Shown here piece after piece: positions 15,438 through 24,649 of a stretch of 64,000 bases of DNA. The DNA is taken from positions 1,054,001 to 1,118,000 of the forward strand of contig NZ_JAEQMU010000001.1 in the NCBI RefSeq assembly GCF_017908035.1. The letters are read 5' to 3'. The notes under the pieces were generated by a model. The model was not told the DNA's origin. It made no database searches and saw only the letters and a list, made by a program, of their open reading frames with translations. The position numbers were made by a program, and so were the translations under genes. This DNA is from Sphingobacterium tabacisoli. Lineage in GTDB: Bacteria > Bacteroidota > Bacteroidia > Sphingobacteriales > Sphingobacteriaceae. The stretch's first letter is position 1; each line of letters starts with the position of its first letter.

Positions 15438-15638
15438 ATGTCTAAAAAAAACAGATTATGTATATACCCAAAAGATATCGAAATCATTCTGGATCTAAGT
15501 CCACGGCAGGCACACCGGCGCTATCAACTGGCCAAAGATGCTTATGGCAAACAAAAGCACCAGGAGCTCACCTTTCGCGAGTTTGCCGACTATTACGGCC
15601 TACCGCTCGATGATATCCATGCCAAGCTGATCCCCTAG
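15438..15638 (+). CDS. small HTH-like Bacteroidota protein, 66 aa
   Basis: Started at MSKKNRLCIYPKDIEIIL, this small protein matches a class of 60-70-residue Bacteroidota proteins with the pattern N/K-RL-IYP-DI...LL-...R-A...L-..K-...G-KH-..T-.EF--Y-GL. The two helical halves (DLSPRQAHRRYQLAKDAYG and LTFREFADYYGLPLDDIHAKL) look like a helix-turn-helix or adaptor fold. Its function is unknown; it may bind DNA. The frame extends upstream to 15375 but nothing supports that extension. The period-11 array lies about 260 bp upstream. Confidence 0.65.
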   Translation: MSKKNRLCIYPKDIEIILDLSPRQAHRRYQLAKDAYGKQKHQELTFREFADYYGLPLDDIHAKLIP

Positions 15639-15704
15639 CACCCGTTCAGTCCGGCGCTGCAAAGAGCTGCTCCTTACACCCGATCCCTGTGCCTTATGTG
15701 GCCG

Positions 15705-16853
15705 TTATTTCTTCTCCCCGCCGATACCAAGCAGCTCTTTTGCCCCATCCATATAGGACAGCACTTCCACATATTCCAGCTTCAGTTTTTCGGCACGGTC
15801 CCTCGCCACAGCAATAGGATCACCACCTAGACGGTGCAAAAAACCTTTATCTTCCAGCACCTCTATTTCGATCAGAGCCAGTACATTCACCAATTCATCC
15901 CTCGTTGCGCTCGTCAATATCGCGGCATATTTCTCCTTCAGCATGGCGAGCGAACTAATGGCGATCATTCCCTTCCTGCCATCCATCATCCGCACATAGA
16001 ATAGCCGTGCCGCACCCGACCCGACAAAAAACACCGACGATATGAAGCGCACATAGACCGATTCAAACGTCGTATGGTCGAAACTCACATCCACCTTATC
16101 CAGCATACCCTGCAACATCCCCCAGCTGAACCTAGCATAGGGGCGCATACTATCCATCCGATCACGCTCCGCCTGTAGCAGTTTCTCAGAAGCTTCCTGC
16201 AGCTGTTTCAGTTCCGCCCCCAGCCGTGCATTCTCCAGTAGCAGCTCCGCCCGGTGTATCATATGATCCCCTTCGTTTTTCAGCATCCTATCCTGCATAT
16301 GCAAAGCAAATCTATACGTCCTTCTTTGTTTATGAATCAGACGTTTCATTTTATGCACCATCTGTCGTTTATTCAGCTCCTCCTTTCGCACCTTAAAATA
16401 CACCTGCAGCAATACGATGATCCCTAGCAATACCACAAAATCCCTTTGCAGATAACCCATCGCCAATAGATCCACCCCCAGCCAGGCACGGTACAGACCA
16501 TAGACCGTTGCAGTACACAGTAGTGGAAGCACCATTAGGAGAAGGAGCCCCTGCAGGGCCCAGCGTGAAGTAACAGACCTCCTCCAGTACCTGGAAGTAT
16601 CCATGGCATATACCAGCATCGCAATCGATAATACCACAGGCAACAGCAGCAGTATATTAAGCCCCAACGCATAGAGATGCGCTTTATTCCATAGGCTCAC
16701 AATAATCGCTTTCTCAGTCGTAAAGAAAGTAATGACTAGGGCAGACAGCACATCCAGCAGCAGGAGAATCCAGCCGTAGCCGTACCATGAATTGAAAAAA
16801 GCATAGCTAAAAGTTTTAAAACGCGCGAACAGAGAGGTTTTTGATTTGTACAT
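15705..16853 (-). CDS. membrane protein with coiled coil and LytTR-like end
   Basis: From MYKSKTSLFARFKTF the protein has 382 residues. Four hydrophobic segments lie within about 20-155 (WILLLLDVLSALVITFF, ALGLNILLLLPVVLSIAMLVYA, LQGLLLLMVLPLLCTATVYGL, DFVVLLGIIVLLQVYF). A basic, coiled-coil-prone stretch follows at about 155-240. The C-terminal ~140 residues include VRFISSVFFVGSGAARLFYVRMMDGRKGMIAISSLAMLKEKY, which has the beta-strand rhythm of a LytTR DNA-binding domain but lacks a clear full match. It could be a membrane-bound regulator. Short repeats (ACATAAGTCAC type) stand just upstream. Confidence 0.6.
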   Translation of the reverse strand: MYKSKTSLFARFKTFSYAFFNSWYGYGWILLLLDVLSALVITFFTTEKAIIVSLWNKAHLYALGLNILLLLPVVLSIAMLVYAMDTSRYWRRSVTSRWALQGLLLLMVLPLLCTATVYGLYRAWLGVDLLAMGYLQRDFVVLLGIIVLLQVYFKVRKEELNKRQMVHKMKRLIHKQRRTYRFALHMQDRMLKNEGDHMIHRAELLLENARLGAELKQLQEASEKLLQAERDRMDSMRPYARFSWGMLQGMLDKVDVSFDHTTFESVYVRFISSVFFVGSGAARLFYVRMMDGRKGMIAISSLAMLKEKYAAILTSATRDELVNVLALIEIEVLEDKGFLHRLGGDPIAVARDRAEKLKLEYVEVLSYMDGAKELLGIGGEKK

Positions 16854-16910
16854 GATTAGATTCGTTAGGTTATCCCACATAATTACGGAATCCCCGGCAT
16901 ATAAAAAATG

Positions 16911-16962
16911 ACATAAGTCACTTTTTCAAAACATAAATCACTAAATAAGAGCACATAAGCAC
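16911..16962 (+). repeat. three ACATAARTCAC direct repeats
   Basis: ACATAAGTCAC, ACATAAATCAC and ACATAAGCAC begin at 16911, 16931 and 16953, about 20-22 bp apart (two helical turns). They lie in the 335-bp divergent gap between the membrane protein (-) and the gene at 17189 (+), where an operator would be expected. The rest of that gap shows no gene. Confidence 0.55.
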
Positions 16963-17188
16963 TTCATCACGGAGCCCTTCATAAAAAAAGACGGGAAGTT
17001 CATAAGCGCACCAACAGCCTTTACGCTAGCTATAAGCGTGATTCCGGATTGTCCATATCCAGATACGAAAAGTTCGTAAAACTCATCCCCACATTCCTTG
17101 CGCTGCGGTTTCCGGTCTTCTAATTTCGCTCAGCAGATGTCAGAACCGCATCTGTAATTTTTAACAACTCGTAAACTTTTAACAAATT

Positions 17189-17590
17189 ATGAAAAAGTAT
17201 TCCCTAGATCAAAAAGGAGTCAACGAATTCCTGAACGATCTACGCAGCTGCAGTATCAGCACACAGCTTCATGAACAGGCGCTCATCCTTGTAGGTCTGC
17301 CCTTTTGGCTGCCTATGCGGTTCATCCTCAACAAGGAAGAGATCAGCTACGTCGAATCGCTGGACCCTGACTTTAGCCTCGATCTGGCCGATCACATCGT
17401 ATATGCCCTCAATTATGGGCTGTACATCACACTAGACAGGCAGCCCGCTCCGACAGACGGTACAGCGCGCGGCCGTGATTCCGTCAAGGTCACCGCCTTC
17501 GAAGCCAGCCAACAACGCAGCTCCCGTACCTCCGCTATCAGCGGTATGGAGGCCCGTCTCACGATACGTATCTATCACGAGATACCATAA
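17189..17590 (+). CDS. hypothetical protein, 133 aa
   Basis: The frame encodes a 133-residue protein with a helical, acidic N-terminal half (MKKYSLDQKGVNEFLNDL..., EEISYVESLDPDFSLDLADHIVYAL) and a Ser/Arg-rich C-terminal part ending LTIRIYHEIP. There is no signal peptide, membrane helix or recognised motif. It lies between the divergent membrane protein and the Crp-like gene, about 155 bp upstream of the latter. The function is unknown. Confidence 0.55.
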   Translation: MKKYSLDQKGVNEFLNDLRSCSISTQLHEQALILVGLPFWLPMRFILNKEEISYVESLDPDFSLDLADHIVYALNYGLYITLDRQPAPTDGTARGRDSVKVTAFEASQQRSSRTSAISGMEARLTIRIYHEIP

Positions 17591-17663
17591 CCACGGAAAG
17601 TACCGCCATGCACCATACCTCCTGCATGGCGGTTATGAAACTATATTAACGCACAACTAACAT

Positions 17664-17740
17664 AACCTCCATAACTATCATCACTTTCATAACCTTTTAA
17701 CCTCCATAACCTTATAACTTTATAACTTTATATAACCTCA
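17664..17740 (+). repeat. ATAACCTT/ATAACTTT simple repeats
   Basis: The leader of the Crp-like gene is built of repeated TAACCTCCATAAC, ATAACCTT, ATAACTTT, ATAACTTT and ATAACCTC units of 8-13 bp. It resembles, in style but not in sequence, the other arrays of this cassette. Confidence 0.5.
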
Positions 17741-17745
17741 AAACC

Positions 17746-18408
17746 ATGACAAAAGCACAACAAAAAGCCATCGACGGCTTCTTAGCCCATTGGGCCAAAT
17801 ACACGGACATACAGCCCTACCATAAGTCCTGGATAGAGCGGCATGCGACTTATAGCTCCTATGCTCGAGGCAAATCGGTGTACGACTCTACGCTGGGCGA
17901 AAAACAGGTCTTCTACGTATGTAGCGGGCTGATTGGCCGTGTCCATACCACTGAAATCCCTTTGAATAAAAAGAAGTCAAAAGAGATAGACAAGCAGGAA
18001 GAGCCTAAGACAAAACGATCTATATTCTCTGTCGGCGTACCACAGATGGCGCTGATGTCTACCGAACATCTCTACTCGAATACCCCAGCTACGGGCGACA
18101 TCAAGGCCTTGAGACCCAGCAAAATCATTACCATCAGCTACGAACAGATTAAACGTTTTATGCGGGATGATGCCAGCCTAGACGGCATGCTATACGCCCT
18201 GTCCAACAAAAAGAAACGTCAATTGGCCCGATTGCGACAAAGCCATACGATCAAAGATCCCCAATCCAGGTATATATGCTTTGCCGAGACCTTGCCAGAA
18301 CTCCATACCTCCTTGAGCCAAACCGAACAGCAGGACTTGCTTGATATATCCCGACGCAGTATTAGCCGGGCCACCTACCGCTATGCTACAGGCAAGCCTA
18401 AGCGATAG
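17746..18408 (+). CDS. Crp-like regulator with lysine-rich insertion
   Basis: The 220-residue protein follows the Crp layout: helical N-terminus, GEKQVFYVCSGLIGRVHT in the beta roll (about 50-67), SVGVPQMALMSTEHLYS in place of the phosphate-binding cassette, a dimerisation helix (DDASLDGMLYALSNKKKRQLARL) and a C-terminal HTH-like ISRRSISRATYRYATGK. A highly charged insertion (about 74-95, KKKSKEIDKQEEPKTKRS) interrupts the beta roll, where the fold usually has a short loop. Ligand and targets are unknown. Confidence 0.65.
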   Translation: MTKAQQKAIDGFLAHWAKYTDIQPYHKSWIERHATYSSYARGKSVYDSTLGEKQVFYVCSGLIGRVHTTEIPLNKKKSKEIDKQEEPKTKRSIFSVGVPQMALMSTEHLYSNTPATGDIKALRPSKIITISYEQIKRFMRDDASLDGMLYALSNKKKRQLARLRQSHTIKDPQSRYICFAETLPELHTSLSQTEQQDLLDISRRSISRATYRYATGKPKR

Positions 18409-18438
18409 AGCATACACCTCATAAAACGGAAAGAGACT

Positions 18439-20136
18439 TTACAGATTCATCTTTTTCATCTCATTAACAGCGTAATCGACTGCCCTAGCTGTCAAAGCCA
18501 TAAAAGTCAACGATGGATTTTGTGTAGAGACACTAGTCATACAAGATCCATCCGTGACAAACACATTTTTGCACTCGTGCATCTGATTCCATTTATTCAA
18601 TATCGAGCTTTTCGGATCCAGTCCCATCCGGACGCCTCCCATCTCATGAATGTCTAAACCCGGAGCCTGATTCCGGATGTTTGTTTCGATATTTTTAAAC
18701 CCTGCATATTCAAACATTTCAGCCATCTGTTCGAGATAGTCCTGCGTCATCAGGCGGTCATTATCATCATAATCAATAGCAATACGAATCAATGGAATAC
18801 CCCATTTATCCTTTTCAGTCGTAGATAGCGATACCGTATTGCTTATTTTCGGAATAGTCTCCCCCATCATATGACTTCCTACGCGCCAGTCACCCAATGT
18901 AGGGTTCAATAGACTTTGCCGTAACTGGTCTCCCATTGCAGCACTATCGATCGTTTCGGGACGGCTCGCTCCGACCGTCGTCGCATAGCCTCTCAAAAAT
19001 GAGGTTTCCTGTTTCACTACATTCCGAAACCGGGGTATATAGCCCCCACCGGCAGGATTTTTGCCGTCGGTACGGTAATCCAGATGTCCGGTATATGCCG
19101 CACGGATACTCGCATTGTAATTGTGAAAAGCTAAATACTGCCCCAGTACTCCAGAACTATTCCCTAAACCATTGGGATGGCTTGCGGAGGTCGAATTAAG
19201 CAAGAGCAGATTCGTGTTTATCGTCGATGCGCACACAAAAATAATCCTCGCTTCAAACTCCATTACCTCGTTGGTCTCTGAATCCACCACCACTACACCT
19301 TTAGCTTTCTGTGTTACCTCATCAAATATAATCGAGGACACTACAGAATGAGGGCGCAATGTCAGGTTTCCAGTCTTTGCGGCTACAGGTAGCGTACTCG
19401 AGTTGGAACTGAAATATCCCCCAAAAGGACATCCCCGCTCACAGAGCTTACGGTTCTGGCACTGTACCCGTCCCTGAGCGATCTGCACCGACGAAGGATC
19501 AGAAAGGTGCGCACAGCGTGCGCTGATCACATGTCTATCGCTATAGCCTGTTTTAATCCTATCTTTGAAAAACTGTTCGACAATATTCAGCGGATACGCT
19601 TTTTGGAAATAGCCGTCAGGCAATGTGGCCAGTCCGTCGTTATTACCCGAGACACCGATGAATTTTTCGACATAATCGTACCAGGGCTTGATATCGTTGT
19701 AACGGATGGGCCAATCCACCGCAAAACCATCTCTCGCCGGCCCCTCAAAATCATAATCACTCCATCGCTGTGTCTGTCGGGCCCATAGTAGGGATTTGCC
19801 CCCTACCTGATAACCCCGGATCCAATCAAATGGCTTATCCTGTATATAAGGATGCTCTTTATCTTTTACAAAAAAGTGGGCCGTATCCTCCCGAAAGGCA
19901 TAACACCGGCTTACAATAGGATTTTCCTGTTTAACAGCATAAGGTTGCTCCATACGGTGTACGAACTCATAGGGGTACATATTTGTCGTCGGATAGTCCT
20001 TGATATGTGTAACATCCCGGCCTCTTTCTAAGACCAAGGTTTTCAGCCCTTTCTCACATAGTTCCTTAGCGGCCCATCCTCCACTTATACCCGATCCTAT
20101 GACTATAGCATCGTATTTATAATCTTTATTTTCCAT
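18439..20136 (-). CDS. GMC-family sugar/alcohol dehydrogenase, catalytic subunit
   Basis: From MENKDYKYDAIVIGSGISGG the protein has 565 residues. The FAD-binding GSGISGGWAAKELCEKGLKTLVLERG is at the N-terminus; GGKSLLWARQTQRW, the second GMC block and the C-terminal GVRMGLDPKSSILN, NVFVTDGSCMTSVSTQNPSLTFMALTARAVDY block complete the fold. A C..C..C cluster near NRKLCERGCPFGG resembles that of gluconate/glucoside dehydrogenase large subunits. ATG follows the stop of the small subunit by one base, so the two form a translationally coupled pair. The frame also opens at 20160 but that overlaps the small subunit. It probably oxidises a sugar hydroxyl in the periplasm or cytoplasm. Confidence 0.88.
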   Translation of the reverse strand: MENKDYKYDAIVIGSGISGGWAAKELCEKGLKTLVLERGRDVTHIKDYPTTNMYPYEFVHRMEQPYAVKQENPIVSRCYAFREDTAHFFVKDKEHPYIQDKPFDWIRGYQVGGKSLLWARQTQRWSDYDFEGPARDGFAVDWPIRYNDIKPWYDYVEKFIGVSGNNDGLATLPDGYFQKAYPLNIVEQFFKDRIKTGYSDRHVISARCAHLSDPSSVQIAQGRVQCQNRKLCERGCPFGGYFSSNSSTLPVAAKTGNLTLRPHSVVSSIIFDEVTQKAKGVVVVDSETNEVMEFEARIIFVCASTINTNLLLLNSTSASHPNGLGNSSGVLGQYLAFHNYNASIRAAYTGHLDYRTDGKNPAGGGYIPRFRNVVKQETSFLRGYATTVGASRPETIDSAAMGDQLRQSLLNPTLGDWRVGSHMMGETIPKISNTVSLSTTEKDKWGIPLIRIAIDYDDNDRLMTQDYLEQMAEMFEYAGFKNIETNIRNQAPGLDIHEMGGVRMGLDPKSSILNKWNQMHECKNVFVTDGSCMTSVSTQNPSLTFMALTARAVDYAVNEMKKMNL

Positions 20137-20137
20137 T

Positions 20138-20635
20138 CTATGCAATCTTATAATATCCATTATATCGGCCCGGCACCAATTCGTACCTTTTTCGATCTTT
20201 CATCATCAATTCGGACTGTTGAAATCCCTGTATAATTTTAGCTTTGATCTTTCCAAAGAGGAACAATGTTTCTTTATCCATCTCTTTGTCCTTAGCATTT
20301 AACCTGCTGATTATTGCCAGCTTATTTTCGCTATTAAGATCTTCAAAAATGCGCTTATAATGTTTATCACAGTATCGATCCAGCGCGCCTCTACCTTCAA
20401 AAAAACGCTGCTGCTCATCAGGACTGAAGCAGTCCTGCAGCATAGTCAATACAAAACGTTCGAGCGACAGCTCTTCCATCGTAATATTATCTCCAGACGG
20501 TAGAATAACATTCCGGACATCTTTCACGAAGCCACTGATCAGCTCCCATTCCGATTTTGAAGCCGTACACCCCAGCTTAAACGCTAGCAAAGGTGAGATA
20601 ATAGCCAGACGGTATATAAATCCTCTTCTATTCAT
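20138..20635 (-). CDS. gluconate 2-dehydrogenase subunit 3-like protein
   Basis: The 165-residue protein begins MNRRGFIYRLAIISPLLAFKLGC, a signal with a twin-arginine-like RRGF motif and a lipobox-like Cys23. The rest is helical and fits the gluconate 2-dehydrogenase subunit 3 family, which pairs with GMC flavoproteins and aids their export or assembly. The next gene, the GMC subunit, starts one base after its stop. The Tat-like signal suggests that the folded flavoenzyme is carried along to the periplasm. Confidence 0.82.
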   Translation of the reverse strand: MNRRGFIYRLAIISPLLAFKLGCTASKSEWELISGFVKDVRNVILPSGDNITMEELSLERFVLTMLQDCFSPDEQQRFFEGRGALDRYCDKHYKRIFEDLNSENKLAIISRLNAKDKEMDKETLFLFGKIKAKIIQGFQQSELMMKDRKRYELVPGRYNGYYKIA

Positions 20636-20671
20636 ATTCTTTTTTTTAATCTATTGGTTATATCTCGAATA

Positions 20672-22606
20672 TCATGGCGTCCGTATACAGCGGATACTTA
20701 AACCTCCCGAACGGGAGAGTGCCAGCGATGTATTGATATCCGTATCTGTAAAATGCAGTGCCACTGCTGCTCCGACAACTGTCGGGTGCGCATTGCTGCT
20801 CCAGTAGCGTCCATTCGAGTAATACGAGGTTCCATTGCTTCCCAACCGGTACCCTGCCTTTGGTAACTTTAAACTCGAGTTAAAGGCCGTGGCAGCATTA
20901 CTGATATTCTCAGACAGAATAACCTGTTGCCACTCCGCATTAGTAGGCAGGCGCCAATTTGCTCCCAACTGTCTACAGGGATCACATCCATTCGTGGCTG
21001 TAACCTGAGCTACCGTAGAAGCTGTCCATTGATCGGTCGAGATCCCCTGACTCCACCAAACCGTCGTACCGCCGTAAAAAGGTAAATTACCCCCCGATAG
21101 CAGGCCCATCGGATTATTGGGCGCTGGAGGTGCCGCTAGTGCCGACGAGCTCCATTCATGTCCATCGCCGGTTCTACCCCATTGATAGTGACCACCAAAA
21201 CTCTGCCCCTCTGTACTGCTCCTGGCAATCCAGTCTGCACCAAGATTCTGACGGAGCCATACCCTGCCATCTGCCGCTCTAACCGTCGCATAGACCTGCT
21301 GTGCAGGATAATTACCCGAACGGACATAACCGACACTCCCCAGCAGACTGGCAGGCACGTTCTCCGCAGGGCCAAACAGCCCCGTGTCGGTAGGCACAGT
21401 AATGAGCGATCTAAAATTTTTAAGCCTACCAAACGTAATACGATTCGCATTGTGGTAGTTGTATGCCCCTCCATAGGAAGTCCTAACCAGATAAATCAAA
21501 TCATCCCCATCAAACTGCCAATCCGGATATTGAAACCCAGTCTTGGCAACAGATACTGAAAATGGTAAGCCCTGATCATCCTCCATAAGCGTAGTCACAT
21601 GGTGCCACTGCCTCAGATTTGCCGACACATAGAGCGAAAGCACATTGCGTTGCTGTGGGTAATTGGAATTGGTATTCGTATTAGCCATAGCTAAATAGAC
21701 ACCTGTAACCGCATCTCTCCGAATAACGAACTTGTGCAGACCTCCTGGAAACGTAATAAAATCATCGGACGTGAATGTTGCAGAATCTCCCGTATTATTG
21801 ACCCGGATAATGGCCGCTTTATCGATAAAAGGAACCGAATTCACCCGGATAATATTGACCAGATTACCACTAGGATCTACCACGGCATTTCCTTCGATCC
21901 ATCCCGTAGTCGCCTCCGATCCGGGCGGATCCCATCCCTCATTATACGTTACTTTAGTACTCATTTTCCAATTGGATGCCGTCGTCAGATCCGCATTTTC
22001 ATCGATAGAGATAACAAAAGCCCGATATCCCCTCGTCCAGTTATAACGCGTATCAAGACCTTCAAATGCACGATATAGACGGCCATTGTTCTTGACAACA
22101 GGAGTCGGTGCACCGTGATAACGTACGGGCTGTCCTGGGATATCAGTATCGAACAGCGTTATTGGCGTACCCCAAGTGGCGCCCTGATCGGTAGACCGGC
22201 AAAGAACAATCGTACGTGCCGTGACACCGGTACCCGCATTCGTGCCTAAAAAATAAATATTGCCGTCATGCTCAAAAAGATTAGCCCAGAATAATCCCAC
22301 AATGTCCGTAATGTGTGACCAGCTCTGGCCATTGTCCGTAGACCGGTATACCGCTGTAGTATTTGAGCTCGGCCCGTTGTAATCGTGCGAGGCCAGGATA
22401 TCCCCATTGTCCAACCGCAATAAACTGGGACTTCCCAAAAACATCCCAGTCTCCGCCGGTTGGTATTTTACTTCGCTGATCCATAAAGAATCAGTCTGAA
22501 TACGATCAGCCATCACGATCAGCTGTTCGCTTTCCATCATCAGGCTATCGCAGGATTGGAGTAGGAATGCGAACAGAAAAACATTTAAAAAAATTTTACG
22601 CTTCAT
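20672..22606 (-). CDS. Asp-box (sialidase-fold) lipoprotein fused to FISUMP domain
   Basis: Started at MKRKIFLNVFLFAFLLQSC (lipobox Cys19), the 644-residue lipoprotein has a six-bladed sialidase-like N-terminal part, with Asp boxes YRSTDNGQSWSHI and CRSTDQGATWGTP and the SPSLLRLDNGDILASHD signature. About residues 425-640 form a FISUMP-type domain (Fib_succ_major): VYATVRAADGRVWLRQNLGA, WRLPTNAEWQQVI, and a final SIRCIR. It probably binds or processes a glycan at the cell surface. The sialidase fold alone does not prove sialidase activity; arginine-triad residues are not obvious. It lies in the PUL after the VCBS gene. Confidence 0.78.
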   Translation of the reverse strand: MKRKIFLNVFLFAFLLQSCDSLMMESEQLIVMADRIQTDSLWISEVKYQPAETGMFLGSPSLLRLDNGDILASHDYNGPSSNTTAVYRSTDNGQSWSHITDIVGLFWANLFEHDGNIYFLGTNAGTGVTARTIVLCRSTDQGATWGTPITLFDTDIPGQPVRYHGAPTPVVKNNGRLYRAFEGLDTRYNWTRGYRAFVISIDENADLTTASNWKMSTKVTYNEGWDPPGSEATTGWIEGNAVVDPSGNLVNIIRVNSVPFIDKAAIIRVNNTGDSATFTSDDFITFPGGLHKFVIRRDAVTGVYLAMANTNTNSNYPQQRNVLSLYVSANLRQWHHVTTLMEDDQGLPFSVSVAKTGFQYPDWQFDGDDLIYLVRTSYGGAYNYHNANRITFGRLKNFRSLITVPTDTGLFGPAENVPASLLGSVGYVRSGNYPAQQVYATVRAADGRVWLRQNLGADWIARSSTEGQSFGGHYQWGRTGDGHEWSSSALAAPPAPNNPMGLLSGGNLPFYGGTTVWWSQGISTDQWTASTVAQVTATNGCDPCRQLGANWRLPTNAEWQQVILSENISNAATAFNSSLKLPKAGYRLGSNGTSYYSNGRYWSSNAHPTVVGAAVALHFTDTDINTSLALSRSGGLSIRCIRTP

Positions 22607-22653
22607 GGTTAAAATAGATTTAAAAAGGTGTATCAACAATTGTCAAGACGTCC

Positions 22654-24645
22654 CTATGGGCATATCTTTATATTTTTAAACAAATAGAACCGACCGTCTT
22701 CTCCACCCACCAAAAGATCTTTAACTGCTCCATCTTTAGTCTCTACCGGACTGAGCCAACAGCCGTGACGATCCATGTTAATGGGCTGCCCTTCATCATG
22801 ACACAGTGCCTGCGGGCGATCAAACAGCGGCTCTTCATTCGTTCCCACATTTCGCATCAGGTAGGCTGTCGCATAAGGCTTCGCTTCTGCCACTTCCCTA
22901 GACTGAAAGAGATGTACCCCTTGTCCGAATAGAATATCCCAGCGTCCATCCTGGTCAAAATCACAGATAGACAGCGTAGCCCGTCCCTCATGACCCGCCT
23001 CACCTACAATCTTGACCGGGGTACCATTCTGCCACTTCAAAACCTCCTCGCGGGTCAAAAGCCCTACATCGGCCGTACTACGGTCATAACGGCACAATAG
23101 CCCCTGACTATTGATAGCAAGCAGGGATGAAAGCCCGTCTTTCGACGCTAAGTATTTAGCGGGAAGAGTGGCCGGCTTACTCCGCCAGGCACCTTTAAAA
23201 GTACCATGACCATACCTGAGGGGCTGCGCCGCAGCGAGCTTTGGCAGATGCTTATCTCCGACATTACGATACCATTGATAGACTCCCGTCACATCATTAC
23301 ATACCATATCCGGCAGACCATCGCCATCCCAATCGACCACCAATGGCTGTATATATCCCCATCTTCGCTCATTTGGCCCCTGTATAGAGCCCCTTTCTCC
23401 GGCCTGGTGCTGTATGATACGGTCTCCGGCCTGTAGCTTAACACCGACTTCCCATAGCGGCGAATCGCTGGTTCCCTTATTCCTGAAGAACCAGATAAAG
23501 CCCGAAGCGTCCCCCCCTATAATATCTTCGATACCATCGCCATCCCAGTCCACCCACTGCACTGCCGCCAGCGTCTGTATATGCAGGTCACCTCCCTTCA
23601 TTTTTACTGGTCGGATAGCCCACTCCTTTTTATTGAAATCATAGTAATATTCAACCAATATTCCAGGGTTGCCACCAAGGATAAAACCAAACCTATCTTT
23701 TTGATGCGGGTAAAGTGCCCGGGTAGATGTTGCATATGCTCCACTATAAACCTCCTGGGTCACAGCCGGTATCCCCTTGGGCATTTTCTTTTCAAAAAGA
23801 TGAAGTGTACCATCAATAATACCCGTATCGTATAAACTCATGCGGTCCACTCCCCAGGTAAGCAACAACTGTTGCTCCTTACCAGTAGCGATTTCGGCCT
23901 CATAAATCTTGGAAGGACTCTGATAAAACTCCAACGTAAAAGGTTCGCCGTTGAGCTGCACCTTCCTGTAATTACCAAACTGCCATTCCTTAAGATTGCT
24001 TACTTCCGCAAAGCTGAGCTGCGCTTTGTTTTTGTCACCCAACCAAATCCCCTTGTCGTCGAAACCTTTCCCAAATCCAATCTCCGTATTTGGAGGGTAG
24101 ACCCATGGATTACTTTTACCCGGCCAGTAGGACTTCCCTTCGTTTAAGTAAGAGTATTTAACCAGAAAGGTACCTTCCCGATTATGTACAATCGTGAAAT
24201 CGCCTCCAATCAGGGGTTCACCACCGATCAGTATAGGTCTAGCCGTTTTGATCGCCAGATTATCCGCACTGTCAAATTCAACCTGCCACCATTGCTTCTT
24301 CCTGCTATCCATAAAAAAGTAGAATATCTCACCATGAACCACGATGGATCTCGCCAGGCTATACAGCTTACTCAGCTCATCCAGCCGTTCGGGCCGGCCA
24401 TAACATAAGGAACCATCTTCGGTCCGGCCAATAAACTTACTTCGGTAAAATCCATTGCCCAGTAGGGCTATATGCATCAAAAGATCCCCATTAGACAGGA
24501 CAACGGGTTTGATATCCAGTCCAAAACCAAAGTCAGAAATGGTATCCTCCGGATAGCGTAGTGGCTCCACCTGCCTATGTTGTGCGAACAGACTGCTCGC
24601 CAGCAGCACGAACGAAATAGTGTAAACAATAGCACTTCTCCTCAT
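22654..24645 (-). CDS. secreted VCBS/FG-GAP repeat protein
   Basis: From MRRSAIVYTISFVLLASSLFAQ the protein has 663 residues with a cleavable signal peptide. Several FG-GAP/VCBS calcium-binding repeats are visible: VDWDGDGIEDIIGGDASG (about 380-397), VDWDGDGLPDMVCNDVTG, and CDFDQDGRWDILFG. Such beta-propeller repeats bind Ca2+ and glycans, and accompany SusC/SusD systems. It lies 4 bp after the DUF5017 gene and is surely co-transcribed. A paralogous domain occurs in the third SusCD locus (56730-58283). Confidence 0.85.
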   Translation of the reverse strand: MRRSAIVYTISFVLLASSLFAQHRQVEPLRYPEDTISDFGFGLDIKPVVLSNGDLLMHIALLGNGFYRSKFIGRTEDGSLCYGRPERLDELSKLYSLARSIVVHGEIFYFFMDSRKKQWWQVEFDSADNLAIKTARPILIGGEPLIGGDFTIVHNREGTFLVKYSYLNEGKSYWPGKSNPWVYPPNTEIGFGKGFDDKGIWLGDKNKAQLSFAEVSNLKEWQFGNYRKVQLNGEPFTLEFYQSPSKIYEAEIATGKEQQLLLTWGVDRMSLYDTGIIDGTLHLFEKKMPKGIPAVTQEVYSGAYATSTRALYPHQKDRFGFILGGNPGILVEYYYDFNKKEWAIRPVKMKGGDLHIQTLAAVQWVDWDGDGIEDIIGGDASGFIWFFRNKGTSDSPLWEVGVKLQAGDRIIQHQAGERGSIQGPNERRWGYIQPLVVDWDGDGLPDMVCNDVTGVYQWYRNVGDKHLPKLAAAQPLRYGHGTFKGAWRSKPATLPAKYLASKDGLSSLLAINSQGLLCRYDRSTADVGLLTREEVLKWQNGTPVKIVGEAGHEGRATLSICDFDQDGRWDILFGQGVHLFQSREVAEAKPYATAYLMRNVGTNEEPLFDRPQALCHDEGQPINMDRHGCWLSPVETKDGAVKDLLVGGEDGRFYLFKNIKICP

Positions 24646-24649
24646 TCCA

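Noticed and set aside
20672..22606. Confident call as an active sialidase
   Set aside because: Asp boxes show the fold, but the arginine triad and the FRIP motif are not evident, and the operon has no other sialic-acid genes.
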